From: Hydrogenophaga sp.
GTDB taxonomy: Bacteria > Pseudomonadota > Gammaproteobacteria > Burkholderiales > Burkholderiaceae_C
NCBI RefSeq assembly: GCF_030656115.1
Contig: NZ_JAUSOO010000133.1
Span: 104,274 to 168,273 of the forward strand
Length of the DNA: 64,000 nt
Direction: 5' to 3'
The notes beneath the pieces were generated by a model. That model was not told the DNA's origin, did no database searches, and saw only the letters and a program-made list of their open reading frames with translations. A program made the position numbers and the translations under genes. Shown in pieces: positions 43,204 through 52,783 of this stretch (its first letter is position 1; the number at the start of each line of letters is the position of its first letter).

Positions 43204-43821
43204 ATGTCTGACTTCATCTACCTGGCCTCTCAAAGCCCGCGCCGCCTGCAGTTGCTGGCGCAATGGGGCGTGCGCTGCGAACAGCTGCTGCCCGACGTCG
43301 ACGAAGACGTTGAATCGCTCGAAGCCGTGGCGCCCGGCGAAGCGCCAGCGGCGTATGTGCAGCGCGTGACCGGCCTGAAGCTGCAGGCCTCGTTGGCGCG
43401 GCTCCAGCGCCGTGGGCTGCCCCGTGCGCCAGTGTTGTGCGCCGACACCACGGTGGCGCTGGGGCGACGCATTCTGGGCAAGCCGGTCGACGCAGCCGAC
43501 GCGTGCCAGATGCTGGCCGATCTGGCCGGGCAACGCCACCGGGTGTTGACTGCCGTGGCGGTGGGCCGCCCGGGCGCGCACGGTGCCAAAAGCTGGGCGG
43601 CGCTGTCCACCTCGTGGGTTGTGTTTGAGCCGCTGAGCGCTGCGCAGATACGCCGCTATGTGGATTCTGGAGAGCCGATGGGCAAGGCAGGGGCCTATGC
43701 CATTCAGGGCCGCGCTGCGTTGTGGGTGAGCCACATCAGCGGCAGTTATTCAGGCATCATGGGATTGCCTGCACATGAAACCGCGCAGGTGTTGGGCGCC
43801 GCGGGCGTGCATCTGTTCTGA
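43204..43821 (+). CDS. maf: Maf-like nucleoside triphosphate pyrophosphatase
   Basis: This 205-residue protein hydrolyses non-canonical or excess nucleoside triphosphates to monophosphates. Landmarks are FIYLASQSPRRLQLLAQWG at the start, VLCADTTVALGRRILGKP with the catalytic Asp, GQRHRVLTAVAV and GEPMGKAGAYAIQGRAALW. The set of residues suits the YhdE/dTTP-UTP subgroup, though this is not certain. I use the ATG at 43204. An upstream extension in the frame has no family residues. Confidence 0.92.
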   Translation: MSDFIYLASQSPRRLQLLAQWGVRCEQLLPDVDEDVESLEAVAPGEAPAAYVQRVTGLKLQASLARLQRRGLPRAPVLCADTTVALGRRILGKPVDAADACQMLADLAGQRHRVLTAVAVGRPGAHGAKSWAALSTSWVVFEPLSAAQIRRYVDSGEPMGKAGAYAIQGRAALWVSHISGSYSGIMGLPAHETAQVLGAAGVHLF

Positions 43822-43861
43822 CGACACCAGTCATCAAAAGATACCGAGACAAACCATTCAT

Positions 43862-45418
43862 ATGACCCAGGACATCCTGATCAATTGGGCGCCACAGGAA
43901 ACCCGCGTGGCGGTGGTAGAGCAGGGGGCGGTGCAAGAAGTCCACCTGGAGCGCACGCTGGAGCGTGGGCTGGTGGGCAATATTTACCTGGGTAAAGTGT
44001 CACGGGTGCTGCCGGGCATGCAGTCTGCTTTCATCGACATTGGGCTGGACCGGGCGGCGTTTCTGCATGTGGCCGACCTGATGCCCAACATAGCCGCCAA
44101 ACACGCCGCGCCACGCGATCGCTTGGCCAACGTGTCGGCGGCAGAACCGTCGGCGCAACCGGCTGCAACGAGCGGCAACCCCCGAGTTCTCACACCCAAT
44201 CCGGTGTTGCCCATTGAGCGCCAGATTTTTGAGGGGCAGGCGCTGATGGTGCAGGTGCTCAAAGACCCGATCGGCACCAAGGGTGCACGCCTGACAGCGC
44301 AAATCAGTATTGCCGGGCGCTTGCTGGTGTTTCTGCCGCAAGACAGCCACATTGGCGTGTCGCAGAAAATACCGTCTTCCCAGCGCGATGCGCTGCGCCA
44401 GCGGCTGCTGCGGTTGACAGCCTCCGCCGACGGAAGTGCCGCTGGTGGCTTTATCTTGCGAACGAACGCCGAAGACGCGAATGATGAGGAACTGATTGAG
44501 GACACCGCCTATTTGCGCAAGACCTGGCTGCGCATCAAGGAGGCGGCCACGCGCCAGCCAGCGGCGACGCTGTTGCACGAAGACCTGAATTTGATGCAGC
44601 GCGTGTTGCGCGACCTTGTCGGCACACAAACCCAGTCGATCCGCATCGACTCGCGCGAACAGCACGGCCTGCTGCAGGCGTTCGCCGCCGAATTCATGCC
44701 CGATACAGTCCGCAAACTGCAGCACTACAGCGGTGAGAGACCTATTTTTGACCTCTACAACGTCGATGAAGACATTGCCCGTGCGCTCAGTCGCCGGGTG
44801 GAGTTGAAGTCGGGCGGTTACCTGGTGATCGACCAGACCGAAGCGCTCACCACGGTGGATGTGAACACAGGTGGCTATGTGGGCGCCCGGAACTTTGACG
44901 ACACCGTGTTTCGCACCAATCTGGAGGCGGCGCAGACCATTGCGCGGCAACTGCGCCTGCGAAACCTGGGGGGCATCGTCATTGTCGACTTCATCGACAT
45001 GGTGCGCGAAGACCACCGGGACGCGGTACTGACCGAATTCCGCAAACAACTCGCCCGGGACCGGGTCAAAACCATGACGGGCGGCTTCTCCCAGCTGGGG
45101 TTGGTGGAGATGACCCGCAAACGCACCCGCGAGTCGTTGGCCCACATGCTCAGCGAGCCATGCCCGGCGTGCAGCGGCAAAGGCGTGGTGAAAACCGCGC
45201 GCAGTGTGTGCTACGACGTGTTGCGGGAAATTCTGCGCGAGGCGCGAGCCTTCAATCCGCGCGAGTTTCGGGTGGTGGCTTCTCCCAAGGTGGTGGAGCT
45301 GTTTCTGGACGAAGAAAGCCAGCACCTGGCGGGTTTGAGCGATTTCATCGGCAAGCCCATTTCCTTGCAGGCCGAAAGCTCGATGACGCAGGAGCAATAC
45401 GACATCGTGTTGCTTTGA
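43862..45418 (+). CDS. rng: Ribonuclease G
   Basis: This 518-residue endonuclease of the RNase E/G family matures 16S rRNA 5' ends and decays some mRNAs. It has an S1-like N-terminal region (VGNIYLGKVSRVLPGMQSAF), the catalytic Asp pair in TTVDVNTGG and VIVDFIDMVRED, the Zn-link motif CPACSGKG and no RNase E-type C-terminal scaffold. Length matches E. coli RNase G (489) rather than RNase E. It follows maf closely, a common pairing. Confidence 0.94.
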   Translation: MTQDILINWAPQETRVAVVEQGAVQEVHLERTLERGLVGNIYLGKVSRVLPGMQSAFIDIGLDRAAFLHVADLMPNIAAKHAAPRDRLANVSAAEPSAQPAATSGNPRVLTPNPVLPIERQIFEGQALMVQVLKDPIGTKGARLTAQISIAGRLLVFLPQDSHIGVSQKIPSSQRDALRQRLLRLTASADGSAAGGFILRTNAEDANDEELIEDTAYLRKTWLRIKEAATRQPAATLLHEDLNLMQRVLRDLVGTQTQSIRIDSREQHGLLQAFAAEFMPDTVRKLQHYSGERPIFDLYNVDEDIARALSRRVELKSGGYLVIDQTEALTTVDVNTGGYVGARNFDDTVFRTNLEAAQTIARQLRLRNLGGIVIVDFIDMVREDHRDAVLTEFRKQLARDRVKTMTGGFSQLGLVEMTRKRTRESLAHMLSEPCPACSGKGVVKTARSVCYDVLREILREARAFNPREFRVVASPKVVELFLDEESQHLAGLSDFIGKPISLQAESSMTQEQYDIVLL

Positions 45419-45419
45419 A

Positions 45420-45504
45420 TTCCCCCTGCGCCGCTGCGCGGCTTCCCCCCTGGGGGGAACCACGCCTGTGGCCCGGCGAAGCCGGTTCCACGGTGTGTGC
45501 TGGG
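45420..45504. repeat. Dispersed intergenic hairpin repeat, copy 2
   Basis: TCCCCCTGC, a GCCGCTGCGCGGC hairpin, CCCCCCTGGGGGG, then GGCCCGGCGAAGCCGG, TTCCACGG and TGTGTGCTGGG follow in the same order as in copy 1. It sits between the converging rng and msbA-like genes, where a two-way terminator would be useful. Confidence 0.85.
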
Positions 45505-45522
45505 TTGGGGCACGTGCTCCGG

Positions 45523-47334
45523 TCAGGTGCCTGGGTTGGCTTCAGTCGTGTTCGGTTCGGGCGAGAAACCCTGCGCGTGCAGGCGTGCGTAGAGCCCGTC
45601 GGCGCGCATCAGTTGCTGGTGGGTGCCTTGTTCGCTGATCTGACCGTCGGCCAGCACGACCACCCGGTCGGCGTGCTCAATGGTGGACAGGCGGTGTGCA
45701 ATGACCAGCGTGGTCCGGCCTTTCATCAAACGGGACAGTGCGTCCTGCACCAGCCGCTCTGACTCGTTGTCGAGCGCCGAGGTGGCTTCGTCCAGGATCA
45801 GGATCGGAGCATCTTTGTAGATGGCGCGGGCAATGGCCAGCCGTTGGCGCTGGCCACCCGAGAGTTCGGCCGCGTTGTGCCCTACGGTGCTGTGGATACC
45901 CTGTGGCAAACGGGCAATCAGATCGCCCAGGTTGGCCGACTGCAGGGCCGCAAGGACGCGCGCCTCGTCAATGGCATCGTCGGTCGATCCCAGGGCCACG
46001 TTGGCGGCCAGCGTGTCGTTGAGCATCACCACGTCCTGGCTGACCATGGCGAACTGCTGGCGCAGGCTGGGCAGGCTCCAGTCGGGCAGAGGAACACCGT
46101 CCAGACGCACCACACCGCTGTGCACTTCAACAAACCGGGGCAGCAGGTTGGCCAGTGTCGTCTTGCCCGAGCCCGACGGCCCGACAAAAGCCAGCACCTC
46201 GCCTGGCGCGATGCGCAGGTGGATGCCGCGCAGGGCGGTGCGGCTGTCCTCATCGGCCGCACCTAGTGCCGTGCCGTCTTTGGCGGGGTAGCGCACCCAC
46301 ACGTTGTCCAGCTCAATGGCGCCGAGCGCACGGGCAGCGGTGTGGGTGCCACCGGTCTGCACGGGGGTGTTCTCAATCAGGTCCAGCCCACGTTCGAGCG
46401 CTGTCAGACCCCGAGTGATGGGCCCCGCGATTTCTGCGAGGTGCCGTATGGGGGTGATCAGCATCAGCATGGCGGTGACAAACGCCACAAAGTTGCCCAC
46501 GGTGATGCCGGTGCGGCTGCTTTGCCACAGCGCCACCGCAATCACGGCCGAGAGTGCTGTGGCGGCGAGCAACTGCGTTAGCGGTGTCATGGCGGCCATG
46601 GCCACGGTCGACTTGAGAGCCAGCCGGCGCAGCGCCAGACTCAGGTGGTCAAAGCGCTGGGCCTGGCGTTCCTGGGCGCCGTGCAGACGCACCATGCGGT
46701 GGGCCAGTGCGTTTTCTTCCACCACGTAGGCCAATTCGTCGGTGGCCTGCTGGCTGGCTCGGGTGAGTTTGTACAGCCGGCGCGAGAGCACCCGCATGAT
46801 CAGGATCAAGCCTGGAAACAGCAGCAGCACGATCAGGGTGAGCTTCCAGTTCAGGTACATCAAATAACCGAGCAGGGCGAGCAGCGTGAGGCTGTCTTTG
46901 GTCAGGGTCAGCATGGCGGCCACCAACATGGTGGAGCCGGTCTGCACCTCGTACACCAGGGTGTTTGAAAGCTTGCTGGCGCTTTGCCGGGCAAACAGCG
47001 TCATTTGCGCTTCATTCAGCTTGACGAACATGGCCCGGCGCATGTTCAGCATGCCCAGGCTGGCCGTGTACGACAGGGCGTACTGGGCCACAAAACCCGC
47101 CATCCCGCGCACGCCAAACAAACCCAGCAGCGCCACGGGCACCATCCAGAGGTCGATCTTGCCTTGGGCAAATCCGCGGTCCAGCAAGGTTTTGAGCAGG
47201 GCTGGGATCAGGGGTTCGGTGAGCGCTCCGACCAGCGTGGCCACGGCCGCCATCACGATACCGGTGCGTGCAGCGCGGAAGTACGGCCATAACCGTTTCA
47301 ACCGTTGCAGCACGGTATCGGTCGGGATGGGCAT
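45523..47334 (-). CDS. MsbA-like ABC exporter (fused permease and ATPase)
   Basis: This 603-residue half-transporter has six membrane helices (about residues 20-320) and an ATPase with Walker A FVGPSGSGKTTLANLLP, signature LSGGQRQRLAIARAI and Walker B ILILDEATSALD. The family moves lipid A-core (MsbA) or related amphiphiles to the periplasmic leaflet. It works as a homodimer. The ATG at 47334 gives the usual N-terminus, and the frame is open further upstream without family residues. It is divergent from tolB across a 240-base gap holding a 12-bp palindrome (47533-47544). Confidence 0.88.
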   Translation of the reverse strand: MPIPTDTVLQRLKRLWPYFRAARTGIVMAAVATLVGALTEPLIPALLKTLLDRGFAQGKIDLWMVPVALLGLFGVRGMAGFVAQYALSYTASLGMLNMRRAMFVKLNEAQMTLFARQSASKLSNTLVYEVQTGSTMLVAAMLTLTKDSLTLLALLGYLMYLNWKLTLIVLLLFPGLILIMRVLSRRLYKLTRASQQATDELAYVVEENALAHRMVRLHGAQERQAQRFDHLSLALRRLALKSTVAMAAMTPLTQLLAATALSAVIAVALWQSSRTGITVGNFVAFVTAMLMLITPIRHLAEIAGPITRGLTALERGLDLIENTPVQTGGTHTAARALGAIELDNVWVRYPAKDGTALGAADEDSRTALRGIHLRIAPGEVLAFVGPSGSGKTTLANLLPRFVEVHSGVVRLDGVPLPDWSLPSLRQQFAMVSQDVVMLNDTLAANVALGSTDDAIDEARVLAALQSANLGDLIARLPQGIHSTVGHNAAELSGGQRQRLAIARAIYKDAPILILDEATSALDNESERLVQDALSRLMKGRTTLVIAHRLSTIEHADRVVVLADGQISEQGTHQQLMRADGLYARLHAQGFSPEPNTTEANPGT

Positions 47335-47574
47335 GAGCGAGATGGGCGTGGAAGTCAACGGATGGCGATCAAAAATTTCGGAACTTGAGGAACGTTTCGG
47401 CCCATCGGGGAGTCGGAAATCGGAAGTTCGCTGTGGATGGGGTGTCTCTTGGGCAACCGCTTGGCGTTGCGCACATCTTGTCACGGGTCTCGTATAGGTG
47501 TCCGTTATTATCGGTTGCAGTGGCGCAACCGGTCCCAATTGGGATCTGCGAGTGCTTGATCAATACCTCAAAGG

Positions 47575-48891
47575 ATGCTGGATTTGACCCGATTTGACCT
47601 CAGACTTTCGGCCCAACGGCGCACGGTGTTGGGCGCTATGGCTGCTTTGCCCCTGCTCTCCTGGCCGCTTCGCGATGCTCGCGCACAGTTTCGAGTGGAA
47701 GTCTCTGGCGTAGGTTTGACTCAGTTCCCGTTTTCGGCGGTGAGCTTTCGCGGCAATGATGGGGCCGGTCAGGACATCGCCGCCATCGTGCGCGCCGACC
47801 TGGAGCGCAGCGGCCAGTTCCGGTTTGTGCCACCGGTCACGGGCGGGCTGGACGAAACCTCCCGCCCTGAACTCGCCCCTTGGCGCGACAAAGGCGCCGA
47901 TTCCCTGCTCACCGGCAGCGTGATGCGCTTGGCCGATGGCCGTTTTGATGTGCGCTTCAGGCTCTGGGATGTGGTGCGCGGTCAAGACTTGGGCGGTCTT
48001 AGCTACCCGGTGTCGGTGCAAGAGCTGCGGCTGGCCGCACACCGCGTTGCCGACCATGTGTACGAAAAGATCACCGGCGAAAAAGGCGTGTTTTCCACGC
48101 GCATCGCTTATGTGACCAAGGCCGGCCCGCGCTACACCCTGTGGGTGGCCGACGCCGACGGCGAAAACGCCCGGGCCGCACTGACCAGCCCAGAGCCCAT
48201 CATCTCCCCCAGTTGGGCGCCGAACGGTTCGCAGTTGGCCTACGTGTCGTTTGAAGCGCGCAAGCCCGTGATCTACGCGCACGACGTGGCCTCAGGCAAG
48301 CGCCGACTATTGGCCAATTTCAAAGGTTCAAACAGCGCACCCGCCTGGTCGCCTGACGGTCGCCAGTTGGTGGCTACCTTGTCGCTTTCGGGCAACGCGC
48401 AGGTGTATGCCATGGACGTCAACGGCGGTCAGCCTCGCCGCCTCACCCAGACGGCCAGCATCGACACCGAACCTGTGTTCAGCGCCGACGGAAAGAGCAT
48501 CTATTTCGTCAGCGACCGCGGCGGCTCGCCCCAGATCTACCGCATGGGTGCGCAAGGCGGTAACGCCGAGCGTGTGTCCTTTGTGGGCAACTACAACATC
48601 TCGCCAGCGCTCAGCTCCGATGGGCGTTGGCTGGCTTTCATTTCACGCGTCAACGGGGCCTTTCGTCTGCACGTGATGGAACTTGCCAGCGGCACCGTCA
48701 CGGCACTCACCGACAGCGCCGCAGACGAAAGCCCCAGCTTTGCCCCCAACAGTCGCATGATCATTTACGCCACGCGTGACAAAGGCCAAGAGGCGCTGAT
48801 GACCACCAGTGTGGATGGCCGTATTAAAACCCGTCTGGCAGGTTCACAAGGCGATATCCGCGAGCCTGAATGGGGCCCATTCTTGCGTTGA
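47575..48891 (+). CDS. tolB: Tol-Pal system beta-propeller protein TolB
   Basis: This 438-residue periplasmic protein has a signal (TVLGAMAALPLLSWPLRDAR-A-Q), an N-terminal alpha/beta domain (GVGLTQFPFSAVSFRGND) and a six-bladed propeller with repeated units such as SPSWAPNGSQLAYVSFEA and PAWSPDGRQLVATLS. TolB links Pal to TolA during outer-membrane constriction. The ATG at 47575 is touched by its AAGG site, so a TTG at 47584 is a possible alternative start. tolQ, tolR and tolA are not in the window. Confidence 0.93.
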   Translation: MLDLTRFDLRLSAQRRTVLGAMAALPLLSWPLRDARAQFRVEVSGVGLTQFPFSAVSFRGNDGAGQDIAAIVRADLERSGQFRFVPPVTGGLDETSRPELAPWRDKGADSLLTGSVMRLADGRFDVRFRLWDVVRGQDLGGLSYPVSVQELRLAAHRVADHVYEKITGEKGVFSTRIAYVTKAGPRYTLWVADADGENARAALTSPEPIISPSWAPNGSQLAYVSFEARKPVIYAHDVASGKRRLLANFKGSNSAPAWSPDGRQLVATLSLSGNAQVYAMDVNGGQPRRLTQTASIDTEPVFSADGKSIYFVSDRGGSPQIYRMGAQGGNAERVSFVGNYNISPALSSDGRWLAFISRVNGAFRLHVMELASGTVTALTDSAADESPSFAPNSRMIIYATRDKGQEALMTTSVDGRIKTRLAGSQGDIREPEWGPFLR

Positions 48892-48973
48892 CCAATGTCG
48901 ATAACCCACAGCCACACTGTTGTGCATTTGCCTTCCCTATCCTTACTTCGTCACCATTCCAAGAGGACATCAC

Positions 48974-49594
48974 ATGTTCAAAGAAAACCGTAACACCGCT
49001 GATCTGGACCGGGCCTCCGGCGCATCGTCTGTTCGCCGACCGTTCGTTCCTCGCTGGACGGGCGTGTTCGCCGTGACTTTCGTGGCAGCCACACTGGCAG
49101 CCTGTGGTTCCAACGTGAAGCTGGATGATGTGCCCGTTGAAGACCGCAGCAGCATGGTGAGCACATTGCCACAGGCCCCAGGCACAACCGGTACGGGCGC
49201 TGCTGTCGATCAGCGTGGGGTCTCTGGTGTCGAAGTGGCTGGCGGCGATGTGGCTCAGCCCACCGCGATGGTGCGCACCGTGTATTTTGATTACGACAGT
49301 TTTGTTGTGCGCCCCGAATTTGCCGCGACGCTGGAAGCGCACGCGAAATACTTGGCGGCCAACAGCCGCCTTCGGGTGGCGCTCGAGGGTCACACGGATG
49401 AACGTGGTGGGCGCGAGTACAACCTTGCACTCGGTCAGAAGCGGGGCGAAGCTGTTCGGCGGGCGCTGTCGTTACTGGGTGTGAACGAAGCCCAGATGGA
49501 GGCGGTGAGTTTTGGTGAAGAAAAACCCGCCGTGGTTGGCTTTGATGAAGCTGCTTTTGCCAAAAATCGCCGGGTTGAGTTGACCTACCGTTGA
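48974..49594 (+). CDS. pal: Peptidoglycan-associated lipoprotein Pal
   Basis: This 206-residue lipoprotein carries a lipobox TLAAC (Cys44), a flexible linker and an OmpA-like domain with TVYFDYDSFVVRPEF and GHTDERGGREYNLALGQKRG, the peptidoglycan-binding sequence. The stretch before the hydrophobic core is unusually long for a lipoprotein signal (about 28 residues). A later start is not obvious, and an AGAGG site precedes the ATG. It anchors the outer membrane to the wall and binds TolB. Confidence 0.94.
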   Translation: MFKENRNTADLDRASGASSVRRPFVPRWTGVFAVTFVAATLAACGSNVKLDDVPVEDRSSMVSTLPQAPGTTGTGAAVDQRGVSGVEVAGGDVAQPTAMVRTVYFDYDSFVVRPEFAATLEAHAKYLAANSRLRVALEGHTDERGGREYNLALGQKRGEAVRRALSLLGVNEAQMEAVSFGEEKPAVVGFDEAAFAKNRRVELTYR

Positions 49595-49599
49595 ATGCC

Positions 49600-50382
49600 A
49601 TGCTGTCCATGATCCGTGCTGTTTCTCCCGTGCTCTCGTCCTTGCTGTTGGGGGCTTCGGTGTTGTGGCCGCTGCAGGCGCACGCTTTGTTTGGTGATGA
49701 CGAGGCGCGCAAAGCCATCATCGATTTGCGTCAAAAAGTGGACGTTAACCGTCAGGCGGCCGATGCCGCTGCGTTAGAAGCCCGTGAGGGTCAGGCTGTG
49801 ACACGGCGCAGCTTGCTGGATCTCGCGAACCAGTTGGAACAGTTGCGTGCCGAGTTGGCCCGCTTGCGCGGTCAGAACGAGCAGCTGTCGCGCGAAGTGT
49901 CTGAGCTACAACGCCTGCAAAAAGATGTGCAGACCGGCTTGGACGAGCGCTTGCGCCAAGTTGAGCCTCTGCGCGTCACCCACGACGGCGTGAGCTTCAC
50001 CTCTGCGCCAGCGGAAAAACGCGATTTTGATGCCGCCATGGAGGTGCTTCGTCGCTCCGAGTTTGAAGCGGCAGCCATGGCCTATACCGTTTTTTTGCGT
50101 CGGTACCCCGTCAGTGGGTACGCTCCTTCGGCCTTGTACTGGCTGGGCAATGCGCAATACGCAATCCGTGCCTACAAAGAATCGATTGACAGTCATCGGA
50201 TGCTTGCCACACAGTTTCCCAACCACTTGCGTGCACCTGAAGCCATGCTGGCCATGGCCAACAGTCAGATTGAGCTCAAGGATGCCAAAGCCGCGCGCCG
50301 TACCCTGGAAGATTTGGTCAAAGCCTATCCCGAGTCCGAAGCTGCTGCAGCCAGTCGCGAGCGCCTTGCTCGGCTGCGTTAA
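49600..50382 (+). CDS. cpoB: Cell division coordinator CpoB (YbgF-like)
   Basis: This protein of about 260 residues has a signal peptide (LSSLLLGASVLWPLQAHA), a coiled-coil trimerisation segment (RQKVDVNRQAADAAALEARE to ELQRLQKDVQ) and TPRs (DFDAAMEVLRRSEFEAAAMA, YPVSGYAPSALYWLGNAQ, LAMANSQIELKDAKAARRTL). CpoB couples Tol-Pal to PBP1B-driven wall synthesis at division. The start is uncertain: a TTG at 49591 overlaps the pal stop, and ATGs stand at 49600 and 49609. Confidence 0.9.
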   Translation: MLSMIRAVSPVLSSLLLGASVLWPLQAHALFGDDEARKAIIDLRQKVDVNRQAADAAALEAREGQAVTRRSLLDLANQLEQLRAELARLRGQNEQLSREVSELQRLQKDVQTGLDERLRQVEPLRVTHDGVSFTSAPAEKRDFDAAMEVLRRSEFEAAAMAYTVFLRRYPVSGYAPSALYWLGNAQYAIRAYKESIDSHRMLATQFPNHLRAPEAMLAMANSQIELKDAKAARRTLEDLVKAYPESEAAAASRERLARLR

Positions 50383-50775
50383 ATCGAGATTGTTCTCTAT
50401 AAACAACTTCCGGGAAACGACGGCCTGATTCTCCGAATGTGCCCAGTACCACGGGTACCCTCATTTGATTCAAAGGAAGTTCAAAGCAGTCAGATGACTG
50501 TCGCGGATGAACGTATCCGACGGGTTGCCGACACCAGATTTATGCCGAAACCAACAGCCGTTCACATGAACAGAATGGGTAGCGCGTTGTCTGTGCGCAA
50601 AGCAAGACAGAGGGCGGCGGCTTACGCGAGCACACCAAGCCGCGAAAGCCAGAATCCTATCCTGGGTTGAAAATCCTGCAGGCGTTCGCTCGCAGCAACG
50701 TCAAGCAGAACGAACAAGTCAGTGCCTTCGCGTATGCCGGGTTTTTTGTCTTTGAAGCCGGATAGGTCTTCAGCT
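50383..50775. other. 393-base gap between cpoB and the phoH-type gene without a recognised gene
   Basis: No tRNA, rRNA or protein family is visible. A 77-codon plus-strand frame (50437-50670) has no binding site or motif. On the minus strand the frame just after the PhoH stop stays open for about 50 codons with coding-like composition (GIREGTDLFVLLDVAASERL), but it has no start of its own. I annotate nothing here. Confidence 0.5.
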
Positions 50776-52590
50776 TCAAAGTACCTCGCTGGCGAAGTCC
50801 GCTAGGCGTGAGCGTTCACCGCGCGCCAGTGTGATGTGCCCACCGTGTGGCCATCCTTTGAAACGGTCCACGGCGAATGTGAGACCCGATGAGCCCTCTG
50901 TGAGATAAGGCGTATCGATCTGGGCCAGGTTGCCCATGCAGATGATCTTGGTGCCGGGCCCCGCGCGGGTGATCAAGGTTTTCATCTGCTTGGGTGTCAG
51001 GTTTTGTGCCTCGTCAATGATCACATACTTGTTCATGAACGTGCGCCCGCGCATGAAGTTCATGCTCTTGATCTTGACCCGGCTACGCACCAGCTCGTTG
51101 GTGGCAGCTCGGCCCCATTCGCCAGCGTTGCCGCCGTCACCTTTGGCCAGAAACTCCAGGTTGTCGTCCAGGGCGCCCATCCAGGGTCCCATTTTTTCTT
51201 CTTCGGTGCCCGGCAGGAATCCGATGTCTTCACCCACGCTCACCGTCGCGCGGGTCATGATGATCTCGGTGTAACGGCGGTCGTCCAACACCTGCGTGAG
51301 ACCGCTGGCCAGGGCCATCAGCGTCTTGCCTGTGCCCGCCGTGCCTGCCAGTGTGACAAAGTCGATCTCGGGGTCCATCAGTAGGTTGAGGGCAAAGTTC
51401 TGCTCGCGGTTGCGGCTCGTCACGCCCCATACGGCGTTCTTCAGGTGGGTGTAGTCCTTGAGTGTCTTGAGCACGGCAGTCTTGTCGCGGATTTCTGTCA
51501 CCCTGGCGTACAGTGAAGGCTCGCCAGGCGCTTCAAAGTAAACAAACTGGTTGATGTAGAACTGCCCCACGGTGGGACCGCTGACGCGGTAAAACGTGTG
51601 GCTACCGCTGGCCCAGCTTTCAATGGTTTTGCTCTGGCGTGTCCAAAAGTCTTGTGGCAAAGCCAGAGCGCCGGGGTACAACAGCTCGCCGTCATCCAGC
51701 GTCTTGTCGTTTTCGTAATCTTCCGCGGCCAGACCCAGTGCGCGTGCCTTCACACGCATGTTGATGTCTTTGGACACCAGGATCACCTCGCGCTTCGGGT
51801 ACTTGCCGCGCAGGGCATGCACCACGCCCAGAATTTGGTTGTCCGCCTTGCCCTGGGGCAAGCTGGAGGGTAACTGCGCGTCCAGGGGTTCGGTCTGGAA
51901 GAAAAGCAAGCCCTTGGCCGACTGGTGTCCGGTGGCCGAGAGCTTGAGTCCCTTGGTCATGTCACCACCCCGCTGGGCCACCAGTGCGTCCAGCGTGCGG
52001 CTGGTCTGGCGGCCGTTACGGGCCACTTCAGTCATGCCTTTCTTGTGCCCATCGAGCTCTTCAAGCACGATCATGGGCAGGAATATGTCGTGTTCCTCAA
52101 ATCGGAACAGGCTCGTGGGGTCGTGCAGCAGCACATTGGTGTCGAGTACGAACAGGCGATTGGCACCCAGGGTGCCGGACTTGCTGCGGGCAGCACGACG
52201 GTTGCTGGCAATGGGTGAGGGTCTCTTGCCGGGGTCGCTGGTGCGAGGCGGGTTGCTTGCCTGGCTGTCTTCGTCGATGGATGTGACTGTGTGCACGGGT
52301 TCTGACATGGGCTCAGAGCGAGATACAGCCTTGGCAGATACATCCTCTGCAATCAAGCGGGCGGGCATCTCTGGGGAATGCGTTTTGCGGCTACGCGATT
52401 TGGAGCGTGCGTTGCTGGGTGCCGATGCAGATTCGGGTTCAGCCGATCGGATCGGAGCTCCGCTGACGGCCGCTGGCGTGAGGGTTTCACGCACCAATGC
52501 CAAGTCCATAGGCTCATCGGCCGCTTTGCGGTTGTATGCATTGGGTGAGAGCAAGGAGGCACGTTTGGAGGGGGCTGGTGGCAGTGGCAT
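50776..52590 (-). CDS. PIN domain-PhoH family ATPase
   Basis: This 604-residue protein has a PIN nuclease domain (about residues 145-280: RLFVLDTNVLLHDPTSLF, MIVLEELDGHKKG) joined to a PhoH ATPase (about 400-604: TLAGTAGTGKTLMALASG, VIIDEAQNLTPKQMKTLITR). PIN-PhoH proteins (YlaK, PhoH2) are thought to unwind and cut RNA. The first roughly 140 residues are a Ser/Pro/Arg-rich extension beyond the usual domain start. Later ATGs in it (for example at MSEPVHTVTS) are possible starts. It runs in the same direction as bcp, behind its terminator. Confidence 0.9.
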   Translation of the reverse strand: MPLPPAPSKRASLLSPNAYNRKAADEPMDLALVRETLTPAAVSGAPIRSAEPESASAPSNARSKSRSRKTHSPEMPARLIAEDVSAKAVSRSEPMSEPVHTVTSIDEDSQASNPPRTSDPGKRPSPIASNRRAARSKSGTLGANRLFVLDTNVLLHDPTSLFRFEEHDIFLPMIVLEELDGHKKGMTEVARNGRQTSRTLDALVAQRGGDMTKGLKLSATGHQSAKGLLFFQTEPLDAQLPSSLPQGKADNQILGVVHALRGKYPKREVILVSKDINMRVKARALGLAAEDYENDKTLDDGELLYPGALALPQDFWTRQSKTIESWASGSHTFYRVSGPTVGQFYINQFVYFEAPGEPSLYARVTEIRDKTAVLKTLKDYTHLKNAVWGVTSRNREQNFALNLLMDPEIDFVTLAGTAGTGKTLMALASGLTQVLDDRRYTEIIMTRATVSVGEDIGFLPGTEEEKMGPWMGALDDNLEFLAKGDGGNAGEWGRAATNELVRSRVKIKSMNFMRGRTFMNKYVIIDEAQNLTPKQMKTLITRAGPGTKIICMGNLAQIDTPYLTEGSSGLTFAVDRFKGWPHGGHITLARGERSRLADFASEVL

Positions 52591-52620
52591 AGCGAGCGTG
52601 TTTGTTCAGCGCAACATCAG

Positions 52621-52655
52621 AAAACAAAAAGCCGCCAGGGTGGCCGGGCGGCTTT
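52621..52655 (-). terminator. Intrinsic terminator after bcp
   Basis: Read on the minus strand, AAAGCCGCC pairs with GGCGGCTTT and is followed by a T-rich run. It lies between the bcp stop and the PhoH-type gene, so the latter needs its own promoter. Confidence 0.85.
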
Positions 52656-52783
52656 CAGGGCTGCTGAGGATTTGGGGAGCTGGGAGCGAATGGACTTCCT
52701 CGTGTCATGAATTCATTATGCATGACAGCTGTGACGGTTTCGATCCGGTGCGGATCGGACAATCACAAGGCCTTGTAATTCGA

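Noticed and set aside
50437..50670. 77-codon plus-strand frame between cpoB and the phoH-type gene
   Set aside because: No binding site, no motif and atypical composition; treated as noise.
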